From: Dyella japonica DSM 16301
GTDB taxonomy: Bacteria > Pseudomonadota > Gammaproteobacteria > Xanthomonadales > Rhodanobacteraceae
Direction: 5' to 3'
DNA: 64,000 bases
NCBI RefSeq assembly: GCF_001010355.1
Contig: NZ_JPLA01000030.1
Coordinates: forward strand, 62,001 to 126,000
Part shown: positions 56,846 through 64,000 of the stretch, in pieces
Numbering within the stretch: the first letter of the stretch is position 1
Layout of the letters: each line of letters opens with the position of its first letter
Notes under the pieces: generated by a model
Told to the model about the DNA's origin: nothing
Seen by the model: the letters and a program-made list of their open reading frames with translations, nothing else
The model's database searches: none
Made by a program: the position numbers and the translations under genes

Positions 56846-58216
56846 TCAGGGCAACAACTTGCCCGGATTGAGGATGCCCTCGGGATCGAAGGCCGCCTTC
56901 ACATTACGCATCAGCTGCAGCGTTGACGGCTCCAACGCAAGCGGCATGAATTCCTTCTTCACCAGACCGATCCCGTGCTCGCCTGACAGCGTGCCTTCCA
57001 GCGAAATCACCAGCGCGAATACTTCTGCCAGACAGGCATGGGAACGCTCGCGCTCTGCTTCATCGCGCGGCAACAGGTTCACGTGCAGGTTGCCATTGCC
57101 GGCATGTCCGAAGCTGACGATCAACACGTCGTGCTTCTTCGCCAGCTGCTTGATGCCATCCACCAGCTCAGGCAGACGGCTGACGGGCACGACCACATCC
57201 TCGTTGATCTTGTTCGGCGAAATGGTGCGCTGGGCCGGCGAGAGCGCCTTGCGTGCCGACCACAGCGCCTGCGTTTCCTCGGCGGTTTCGGCCACGCGCA
57301 GGTCTTCCAGGCCGTCGCCGCGAGCGGCGCGCGAAACCGCCTCAACGGCGCTTGGCAGAGTCTCCGGCTCGCCGTCCACTTCGATCATCAGCATCGCGCC
57401 CGCCAGCGGCACCGTGTCGCCGCCGTAGTCGCGGGCGAGTTTCAAGGCCACGTCGTCGATGAATTCCAGCGCGCACGGCGTAACTGGCTGCGCCATGATG
57501 CGCGCCACGGCGCGTGCCGCTGCCGAGACATCGCGATAGGTGGCGCGAATGGTGCGCTGCGCGGAGGGCTTGGGTGTGAGCTTGAGCGTGGCTTCGGTGA
57601 TCAGCGCCAGCGTGCCCTCGGAGCCGATCAGCAAGCGCGTCAGGTCGTAGCCCGTCGCGCCCTTGCTCGTGTACGTGCCGCAACGGAAACCTTCACCGGT
57701 ACCGGCCACCGCGCGCAAACCCAGCGTGTTCTCGCGCGGGCTGCCGTACTTCACCGTGCGCGGACCGGCCGAATTGCAGGCGAGATTGCCGCCGATGCTG
57801 CACCAGGGCGATGACGACGGATCGGGCGGCCAGAAGAAGCCGTGCGGCTTCAAGGCCTGTTGCAGATCGCCGTTGAGCACGCCCGGCTCGACCACGGCGA
57901 GCCGATTGTCCGGATCGATGCGCAGGATGCGGTTCATCCGCTCAAAGCTCACCACCACGCCACCCTCGACGGGCACCGTGGCGCCGGTGGTATTGGTGCC
58001 GCGGCCGCGTCCGATCACGGGCACGCGATGCTCGCGGCAGGCGCGGATCAAGGCCTCGGTCTGTTCGTGCGTGGTGGGAAACACCACCGCGTCGGGCAAT
58101 GCATTGCGCCGCGAGTTGTCATAGGCATAGGCAAGTCGCTCGGCCATGCCGGTGGCCATGGCTTCGCCGGGGAAATGCGCGCGTAGCGTATCGAGCAGGG
58201 CATCGGGAAGATTCAT
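56846..58216 (-). CDS. FAD-linked oxidase, GlcD/D-lactate dehydrogenase-like
   Basis: The 456-aa product is a PCMH-type flavoprotein of the D-2-hydroxyacid dehydrogenase family. The FAD site shows VPVIGRGRGTNTTGATVP and SIGGNLACNSAGPRTVKYG. The C-terminal domain has SFGHAGNGNLHVN and GEHGIGLVKK. It probably oxidises D-lactate, glycolate or 2-hydroxyglutarate, feeding the quinone pool. The iron-sulfur partner of glycolate oxidase is absent nearby. ATG 58216 gives the family N-terminus. Confidence 0.9.
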   Translation of the reverse strand: MNLPDALLDTLRAHFPGEAMATGMAERLAYAYDNSRRNALPDAVVFPTTHEQTEALIRACREHRVPVIGRGRGTNTTGATVPVEGGVVVSFERMNRILRIDPDNRLAVVEPGVLNGDLQQALKPHGFFWPPDPSSSPWCSIGGNLACNSAGPRTVKYGSPRENTLGLRAVAGTGEGFRCGTYTSKGATGYDLTRLLIGSEGTLALITEATLKLTPKPSAQRTIRATYRDVSAAARAVARIMAQPVTPCALEFIDDVALKLARDYGGDTVPLAGAMLMIEVDGEPETLPSAVEAVSRAARGDGLEDLRVAETAEETQALWSARKALSPAQRTISPNKINEDVVVPVSRLPELVDGIKQLAKKHDVLIVSFGHAGNGNLHVNLLPRDEAERERSHACLAEVFALVISLEGTLSGEHGIGLVKKEFMPLALEPSTLQLMRNVKAAFDPEGILNPGKLLP

Positions 58217-58263
58217 GCCGGCAGTATCCCACTGTCTGCTGCCGGTTGCCCTCGATGCACCGC

Positions 58264-59757
58264 TCAATGCACGGGTTCGGCCAGTTTCGCCGTTGGCTGC
58301 GCGGCGGCGGCCGGAAGCAGCGCCTCGATGCGATCGCGCACATAGGGATAGAACGGATTGGAGCTGATGCGCAGTGCTGCATCGAAATTGAGAATCAGCG
58401 CACCTCGCTCACCGCGGGGCGCCTGGGTGCCCAGACGAATGCCGAAGTTCTCGGAGATATCCGGCGCGGTTCCATACAGCGGATCGCTGGGCGGAAAGGG
58501 CAGCGCGATATGCGACAGCGAAAAGATGGTGTCCGGGTAAAGGATGGCAAGCGGCGCCGTACTGACCGTGCCCTGGCCGGCCTCCGTCGTGCGTGTCACG
58601 GTGTGGTCATCATTCACCGCCGCGTTGGCGATGACGGTGCTGCGATAGGCCTTCGGCCCGGACGGGAGCATGCGATTGACTGCGGTGAGCGCGCTCGGCT
58701 TCAGCAGCGTGTCGAAGCGTTGATTGCGGTTGACATCGAACAGCACCACTTCGCTGCCGTTGGCGGGCACGTTCGCGTAAAGCGTATGCATCACGGCCGA
58801 AGCACTCACCGTATCGTCCACCACCGATTGGAAACTGAGGATGGGCGGCAAGCGGCCAAGCTGGCGGTCGCGCGCCATGCGCAACATCTGGCCGCGGATG
58901 GCATCGGTCAGCAGATAGGACTGCCGCGCCGCGTTCACCGGGAACGAGTTGTACTTGAACGGGTTGTATTCGGGCAGCAGATCCAGCCATGCAGCCTTGG
59001 CGAAACGTGGCAGCAGCGCAGGCAGGCCAGCCAGCCCGGCGAAGCGTGCAAAGCTGGTGACGCCGATCATCGGCGACAGCAGCACCAGCCGTGTCGGCAT
59101 GGTCAGCTCGCTGTGCTCGCATGCATCCAACGTGTACTTCACCGCCAGCGCGCCGCCGTTGGAATAGCCGACGATATGGATCGGCAGGTCAGGTCCCACG
59201 CGGCGCCGCGCTTCGCGCATGGCCAGGCGTGTCGCCGCCAGCCACTGGGGCCAGTCCGCCGTGGTCAGTCCCGCCGGCACCGTGCCATGGCCCGGCACAC
59301 GCAGGCCGATCGCGACGAAACCATGGGCGCGGTACAGCTGCGCGATATCGCGCAGGCTATACGGCGAATCGCTCAGGCCATGGATAAGCACCACGGCGCC
59401 GATCGGCGTACCCGTCGGTTCCAGCACATACGAACGATTCCAGTCGTGCGCGAAATGCCCCGGATACATCGGTGCGCCATCAAAGTAGCGGTTGACCACG
59501 ACGCGCTGCGCCGGCTCCAGCTTGTCGGTGACCTGCGTTTTCACATCAGCGAACGCCTTTTGCTCCGCGGCCAGATAGCCCGCCCAGTCGGTGGCATCGA
59601 GCTGTGAGGGCGAGAGCTCATCGGGAACAAAAGTCTGCCAGGGCGCAAGCGGATCGCCCTGCTGCGAATCCCAGGCACGAATGGCCAGCAGCGAGACGAG
59701 GAAGACCAGGACGATGATGGCCGTCCATTTGCCGATGCCGATCAGCATGCGAACCAT
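58264..59757 (-). CDS. Membrane-anchored alpha/beta hydrolase (S33-like)
   Basis: The 497-aa product has an N-terminal membrane helix (WTAIIVLVFLVSLLAIRAW) and a large periplasmic alpha/beta hydrolase domain. The oxyanion motif is VLIHGLSDSPYSL and the nucleophile elbow GYSNGGALA. A cap region of about 150 residues separates the elbow from the C-terminal parts. The acid and His residues are less certain. Family members are lipases or serine aminopeptidase-like esterases. It lies 47 bases before the GlcD-type gene on the same strand. Confidence 0.83.
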   Translation of the reverse strand: MVRMLIGIGKWTAIIVLVFLVSLLAIRAWDSQQGDPLAPWQTFVPDELSPSQLDATDWAGYLAAEQKAFADVKTQVTDKLEPAQRVVVNRYFDGAPMYPGHFAHDWNRSYVLEPTGTPIGAVVLIHGLSDSPYSLRDIAQLYRAHGFVAIGLRVPGHGTVPAGLTTADWPQWLAATRLAMREARRRVGPDLPIHIVGYSNGGALAVKYTLDACEHSELTMPTRLVLLSPMIGVTSFARFAGLAGLPALLPRFAKAAWLDLLPEYNPFKYNSFPVNAARQSYLLTDAIRGQMLRMARDRQLGRLPPILSFQSVVDDTVSASAVMHTLYANVPANGSEVVLFDVNRNQRFDTLLKPSALTAVNRMLPSGPKAYRSTVIANAAVNDDHTVTRTTEAGQGTVSTAPLAILYPDTIFSLSHIALPFPPSDPLYGTAPDISENFGIRLGTQAPRGERGALILNFDAALRISSNPFYPYVRDRIEALLPAAAAQPTAKLAEPVH

Positions 59758-59852
59758 GATGCCCCCTGCGTCCTGGCGTCACCGGATGGCGACTGCTCCC
59801 AGCCAGTGTGCGCCGCCAAATATGTGCAAACCGTCGACGACGAGGCGCCAGC

Positions 59853-60209
59853 CTAGCCGGCCTCGAACGCGCTGCGCCACCAGCGCATCTGGGCACGATC
59901 CACCGGACCGTCGTAGCCCACGACGTCGAACCGGCAGGCGCGATGGGCGTGCTGCGGATGGTCGGCCAGCCACAGTTCCGCGGTGCGGATCAGTTTGCCC
60001 TGCTTGCCGGCGTTGACCGAGGCCGCCGCGCTGCCGCAGCCGCTGCTGAGGCGATGGCGCACCTCGACGAACACCACGGTGGCGCCGTCCATCATCACCA
60101 GGTCCAGCTCGCCATAGCGCGTGGTGTAGTTGCGCGCCAGCAGCTTGAGGCCGGCGCGCTGCAGTTCGGCGCAGGCGCGTTGTTCGAAAACGGCGCCGGC
60201 AGAGCGCAT
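59853..60209 (-). CDS. yraN: YraN family protein (UPF0102)
   Basis: A 118-aa restriction-endonuclease-like protein with the family motifs FEQRACAELQRAGL, YGELDLVMMDGATVVFVEVRHR (metal-binding D and ExK-like EVR) and a basic C-terminal half. YraN proteins are predicted Holliday-junction or DNA-repair-type nucleases with little experimental support. It lies 15 bases after lpoA, the conserved yraM-yraN arrangement. Confidence 0.93.
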   Translation of the reverse strand: MRSAGAVFEQRACAELQRAGLKLLARNYTTRYGELDLVMMDGATVVFVEVRHRLSSGCGSAAASVNAGKQGKLIRTAELWLADHPQHAHRACRFDVVGYDGPVDRAQMRWWRSAFEAG

Positions 60210-60224
60210 CAGCGAGGGCGCGCT

Positions 60225-62078
60225 TCAGTGGGTGGTGGACTGCTCGGGCTGGAGCTGCGGCGAGGAGCCGGCGTCGGTCGGCGGCGCCATGGCCGGTGCG
60301 CTATCCATCTGCAGGCTGCCATTGAGCGGGCGGGCGAGGCCATCCTGGAACCTGGCCCATACCAGCACGCGGCGGACGCGGCCGAACTGGTCGGAGGTCA
60401 GCTGTCCGCTGGCGCCTGGGAGATAGCTGCCAGGATGCGCGCGCAGCCAGTCGACGTAGGGCGCGAGATTCCACGCATCCATGCCGAAAGCGAACAGGCG
60501 CGCTGACGTGCCGCGTGCGGCGGGCAGCTGGCCGGCGATATCACCGTGATTGGGCAGGCCCGGTTGCACATCGAACAGCCACGGCGAATCGCAGAACTCG
60601 ACGCCTTCGAGATCACGGTTGGCGCTTGCGTCATCGACGCCGGCATAGATGTGCGAGGTGCCGTCCACCTGCAGATTGATCTTGGCCAGCTTGAGCTGCG
60701 GCAGCAGCAGGCGCGCCTGTTGCGGACGCATGCTGATGAAGATCCCGGTGTCCTTGTTGGCGCTGGCGTCGCCGCTGTCGGTCGGCATGCCCAGGCCCGA
60801 AATGGTCGAGGCGAAGTTGACGCCGCTGCCGGGCAGGCTGCCCACGCCGGCGACCTTGCCCCCGCGCGCTTCGAGTTCCGCCTTGAACGCCTTGGACGCG
60901 CGCTGCGCGAAGTCGTCATTGCTCACGATGACGAAGGCATTGACGATGCCATTGTCCGCCATGTGGTCGGCGGCCTGGGCGCCTTCGGTTTCGGGCAGCA
61001 GGCCGAACTCGCTCACGCCGCTGGCCGGCAGGCTCTTGTCGTCAGGGTGATTGAGCGCAAGCAACGGCACCGGCAGCTGCGGCAGGCCGAACAACGCGGA
61101 GACTTCGCCGCGCGTCAGCGGCCCGATGATCAGCTGCGCGCCATCGTCCACCGCTTGCTGATACGCCTTGATGGCGCCGGCCGAGGTGCCGGCACTGTCA
61201 TAGACCTTCACCGGCGGGCGCGGCATATGGTTGTGCGCGGAATCGGCATAGGCGGCAAAGAAGCCTTCGCGGATCGCGGTGCCGGCGGCAGCGAGATTGC
61301 CGCTGGTGGGCAGCAGCAACGCGACGTGCGCCGGCATCTTGAAGCCTTCACGCACATTGGCGCCTTCGCCCGGCATCAGCGTGCCTACTTCCTGTTCCAG
61401 CGCGGGCGCCGGATGCGCCACGGCGACGCCGAGTTGGGTAAGGGCTTCGTTGACCCACGGCAGCATGCGGTCGCCGGGCTGCATGGCCGCGGCGCGCTGC
61501 TTCAGGGGATCGACGCCGAGCTGGGTGAGCAGGGCGACGACCTGCTTGCGGTTCTGCGCCTGGTCGAGGCCGTTCAATTGGCCGTCCATTTCCACGCGCG
61601 TGCGGGCCGCGCCCCAGAGGTCGCCGGTCTGCTGCATGGCCTGCGAGCGCAGCTCAAGCAGGCGCAGCTGCAGTGCCTGCGGCACACTGATATTGGGTTG
61701 GGTGGTCAGTTGCAGTGCGCGCGGCGCGTTGTGCTGCTTCAGCGCCATTTCCGCCTGCAACAGATCCAGTCGCGAGGGCTCGTCGCCCGTGAGTCGCTGG
61801 CGGCGGATGCCGTCGAGCAGCGGCGCGGCGCGATCGAGCTGGCCTTCCTGTCGGTAGGCTTCGGCGGCGAGCAATTGATAGTGGTCGCGGTTGCTGCCGG
61901 TCTGGGCGAGTGCCAGATAGGCCTGGGCGGCTTCGTCGAACTTGCCTTGCTGCACCAGCGTGTCGGCTTGCTGGCTGGCAGCGATCTCGGCTGGCGATTT
62001 TTGCGCGGCCGGCGGCACGCAGCCGCTCAGTGCCAGTGAAATCAGCAGGGCAACGCCTGCGGCGCGGGTCAAGCGCAT
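60225..62078 (-). CDS. lpoA: Outer-membrane lipoprotein activator of PBP1A (LpoA/YraM)
   Basis: LpoA reaches from the outer membrane to stimulate the peptidoglycan synthase PBP1A. The 617-aa product has a lipobox (LLISLALSGC), a TPR-like N-terminal half of about 220 residues and a periplasmic-binding-protein-like C-terminal half (from HVALLLPTSGNLAAAG). ATG 62078 is used; TTG 62084 is unlikely. It is followed by yraN and diverges from rsmI, as in enterobacteria. Confidence 0.93.
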   Translation of the reverse strand: MRLTRAAGVALLISLALSGCVPPAAQKSPAEIAASQQADTLVQQGKFDEAAQAYLALAQTGSNRDHYQLLAAEAYRQEGQLDRAAPLLDGIRRQRLTGDEPSRLDLLQAEMALKQHNAPRALQLTTQPNISVPQALQLRLLELRSQAMQQTGDLWGAARTRVEMDGQLNGLDQAQNRKQVVALLTQLGVDPLKQRAAAMQPGDRMLPWVNEALTQLGVAVAHPAPALEQEVGTLMPGEGANVREGFKMPAHVALLLPTSGNLAAAGTAIREGFFAAYADSAHNHMPRPPVKVYDSAGTSAGAIKAYQQAVDDGAQLIIGPLTRGEVSALFGLPQLPVPLLALNHPDDKSLPASGVSEFGLLPETEGAQAADHMADNGIVNAFVIVSNDDFAQRASKAFKAELEARGGKVAGVGSLPGSGVNFASTISGLGMPTDSGDASANKDTGIFISMRPQQARLLLPQLKLAKINLQVDGTSHIYAGVDDASANRDLEGVEFCDSPWLFDVQPGLPNHGDIAGQLPAARGTSARLFAFGMDAWNLAPYVDWLRAHPGSYLPGASGQLTSDQFGRVRRVLVWARFQDGLARPLNGSLQMDSAPAMAPPTDAGSSPQLQPEQSTTH

Positions 62079-62171
62079 GGCCAAATCCCTTCGAGCTTTT
62101 TGACGACATGGTCGGCGGATGGGCGATGATAGCCCATTGGGTTGCCGCCCCGATGCATAGGAAACAGCAAG

Positions 62172-62999
62172 ATGTCACAGATTCAGCCAGGTCTGCTATG
62201 GGTGGTCGCCACGCCGATTGGTCATCGCGATGACTTTTCCGCGCGCGCCATCGAGACGCTGCGATCGGTGGCGGTGATTGCGGCCGAGGACACCCGCCAC
62301 AGCCGCCCCTTGCTGATGCACTACAACATCGGCACGCCGCTGGTGGCGCTGCATGAACACAATGAGCGCGAGGTGGTGGATGCCATCGTGCGTCGACTGC
62401 AGGGTGGCGAATCGGTGGCGCTGATCTCCGATGCGGGCACGCCGCTGATCAGCGATCCGGGTTTTCGCCTGGTGCGTGCGGCGCGCGCAGCGGGCATCCG
62501 CTGTGCACCGGTACCCGGTGCCTGCGCGGCCATCGCCGGGCTTTCGGTAGCGGGGCTGCCCAGCGATCGTTTCGTGTTCGAGGGTTTTCTGCCGCCCAAG
62601 GCCGCGGCGCGCCGCACGCGTTTGCAGGAACTTGCGGGCGATAGCCGCACGCTTATTTTCTATGAGTCGTCGCATCGCGTGGCCGAGAGCCTGGCCGACA
62701 TGCGCGACGTCTTTGGTGAGGCGCGGGAAGGCGTGCTCGCGCGCGAGCTGACCAAGCTGTTCGAGACCGTGATTGGCGAACCCTTGGGCGAGCTGGCCGC
62801 GCGCGTGGCCAGCGATCCGAATCAGCAGCGCGGCGAAATCGTGATACTGGTGGCGGGGCGCGGCGAAGAGACCAACGAGCGCGAAGCGGAGGGTCGACGC
62901 GTGTTCGCCATCCTGCGCGAAGAGCTGCCGCCGGCAAAAGCCGCCAAGCTGGCCGCCGCGATCACCGGCGCGCCGCGCAAGCTGCTCTACGAAGGCTAA
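62172..62999 (+). CDS. rsmI: 16S rRNA (cytidine(1402)-2'-O)-methyltransferase
   Basis: RsmI methylates the ribose of C1402 in the decoding centre. The 275-aa product has the tetrapyrrole-methylase fold: WVVATPIGHRDD, AAEDTRHS, LISDAGTPLISDPGFRLV, VPGACAAIAGLSVAGLP and FYESSHRV. It diverges from lpoA. ATG 62172 gives the family N-terminus. Confidence 0.97.
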   Translation: MSQIQPGLLWVVATPIGHRDDFSARAIETLRSVAVIAAEDTRHSRPLLMHYNIGTPLVALHEHNEREVVDAIVRRLQGGESVALISDAGTPLISDPGFRLVRAARAAGIRCAPVPGACAAIAGLSVAGLPSDRFVFEGFLPPKAAARRTRLQELAGDSRTLIFYESSHRVAESLADMRDVFGEAREGVLARELTKLFETVIGEPLGELAARVASDPNQQRGEIVILVAGRGEETNEREAEGRRVFAILREELPPAKAAKLAAAITGAPRKLLYEG

Positions 63000-63008
63000 C
63001 CTCTATTT

Positions 63009-63093
63009 GTAGGAGCGCACCCTGTGCGCGAACCGCGTAGCGTGATTCTGGCCGCCATGCGCTGCGCGGTTCGCGCACAGGGTGCGCTCCTAC
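63009..63093. repeat. REP-like inverted pair 7
   Basis: GTAGGAGCGCACCCTGTGCG (63009 onward) faces TTCGCGCACAGGGTGCGCTC (63070 onward). It separates rsmI from the rnpB promoter. Confidence 0.9.
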
Positions 63094-63140
63094 AAGAGGC
63101 ACGCCATCGTTTCTCAGACGCACTGAGCGCCATCTTCCTC

Positions 63141-63146
63141 TAGAAT
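63141..63146 (+). promoter_or_regulatory. -10 box of rnpB
   Basis: TAGAAT lies 7 bases before the likely rnpB 5' end. No good -35 is visible at the usual distance. Confidence 0.5.
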
Positions 63147-63153
63147 CGCCAAC

Positions 63154-63519
<366 letters not shown>

Positions 63520-63759
63520 TCCTTCACGACCGGTCGTCACCCCTCTCGCCGTCATCGGCGGGGTGGTGGCGGCCGTGCGGCAGGGCCATGAACGGCGATT
63601 CATTTCCGATCGCCTCAAAGGCCTCGTCGAGCGTGACGGATGGCATGGTTGAAAAGTAAAAAAACCTAACCTTTCAAACACCTTCGAGTGTTTCCTCAGA
63701 AAGGGCTGGAATTACTGCCAGATCATTGCCTTTCTCATTGATTCACAAGAAAAATTTCC
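63520..63759. other. Gap between rnpB and the mraZ promoter
   Basis: No gene is recognised. A hairpin AAACAC-CTTCGA-GTGTTT lies near 63676-63693 inside a longer possible stem (CTTTC/GAAAG) but lacks a U tract. No clear rnpB terminator was found. Confidence 0.4.
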
Positions 63760-63788
63760 TTGACAGTCTCAGGGGGCGAGACTATCGT
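63760..63788 (+). promoter_or_regulatory. Promoter of the mraZ (division/cell-wall) cluster
   Basis: TTGACA (63760-63765), a 17-base spacer and TATCGT (63783-63788) make a sigma-70 promoter with a perfect -35. The last base of the -10 begins the MraZ-box array. Confidence 0.85.
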
Positions 63789-63832
63789 GGGTTCCTGTGT
63801 GAAATCGTGGGAATTCGTGGAGTCTATTGGCC
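63788..63832 (+). promoter_or_regulatory. MraZ-box array (10-bp-spaced direct repeats)
   Basis: TGGGT, TGTGA, TGGGA, TGGAG and TGGCC follow each other with exactly five bases between units, up to the mraZ start codon. MraZ of E. coli binds TGGGN repeats with 5-base spacers, so this should be the self-repression operator. Confidence 0.85.
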
Positions 63833-64000
63833 GTGTTCCAGGGCGAAACCGCCATCACTGTTGACGACAAAGGCCGGCTGGCCATACCGACCGCGTATCG
63901 CGAGTTGGTGGCCGACGCCTGCGCCAATCGTCTGGTGATCACCTACAACCCCTTCGAGTCGGGCTGCCTGTGGCTGTTCCCCTACGCGGAGTGGGAAAAG
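63833..64000 (+). CDS. mraZ: Transcriptional regulator MraZ (partial, N-terminal)
   Basis: The 56 visible residues begin at GTG 63833. [16 protein letters not shown] is the SpoVT/AbrB-like motif of MraZ and [12 protein letters not shown] its conserved follow-on. MraZ represses its own division and cell wall (dcw) cluster. The gene runs off the right edge. Confidence 0.95.
   Translation, partial: MFQGETAITVDDKGRLAIPTAYRELVADACANRLVITYNPFESGCLWLFPYAEWEK

Overview
The window is a chromosomal segment of a GC-rich gammaproteobacterium. Several features point to the Rhodanobacteraceae/Xanthomonadaceae (Dyella, Luteibacter or Rhodanobacter type): a GumD-like first sugar transferase, the thiS-thiG-trmB order, an S-adenosylhomocysteine (SAH) riboswitch in front of ahcY, and many palindromic intergenic repeats. 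No species call is possible from sequence reading alone. No insertion sequence, phage gene or CRISPR array was seen.

Bases 1-12215 hold most of an exopolysaccharide locus on the + strand. In order: the end of a tyrosine kinase/chain-length regulator, a GumD-type glycosyl-1-phosphate transferase, a Wzx flippase, a GT2, a GT4, a Wzy-like polymerase, a PslG-like glycoside hydrolase, another GT4, another GT2 and an SDR epimerase. This is a Wzx/Wzy-type pathway: lipid-linked priming, sequential sugar addition, flipping, polymerisation, and a hydrolase that may trim polymer. The export genes are probably to the left of the window. Rows inside this locus are visibly less GC-rich than the housekeeping genes.

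Bases 12269-25956 carry an SLC13-type transporter, thiS-thiG-trmB, a large secreted FecR/DUF6600 protein, tRNA-Gly(CCC), a RimB-like/RimK pair for ribosomal protein S6 glutamylation, a secreted small protein, a two-component system, ilvE, a DUF4124 protein and metF. Bases 26087-34991 are a complete cbb3 oxidase locus (ccoNOQP, one small unknown gene, ccoGHIS and a TauE/SafE-like gene), preceded by a perfect FNR/ANR box. It encodes high-affinity respiration under low oxygen plus its copper and assembly factors.

Bases 35132-47670 contain ahcY with its riboswitch, an S9 peptidase, ppc, uup, a PBP5/6-type D,D-carboxypeptidase, a small secreted protein and metK. metF, ahcY and metK are three steps of one-carbon/methyl metabolism. 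metF and metK share a 31-base leader element, which is the most interesting unexplained regulatory signal here.

Bases 47903-62999 carry a Tat-exported flavoprotein, SGNH and alpha/beta hydrolases, a methyltransferase, dusB, an MFS nucleoside-type transporter, a LysE transporter, a GlcD-type oxidase, yraN, lpoA and rsmI. The right edge has rnpB and then the start of the division/cell-wall cluster, with mraZ preceded by a consensus-like promoter and a 10-bp-periodic array of MraZ boxes. Seven inverted pairs of one REP-like palindrome lie between genes from 23406 onward.
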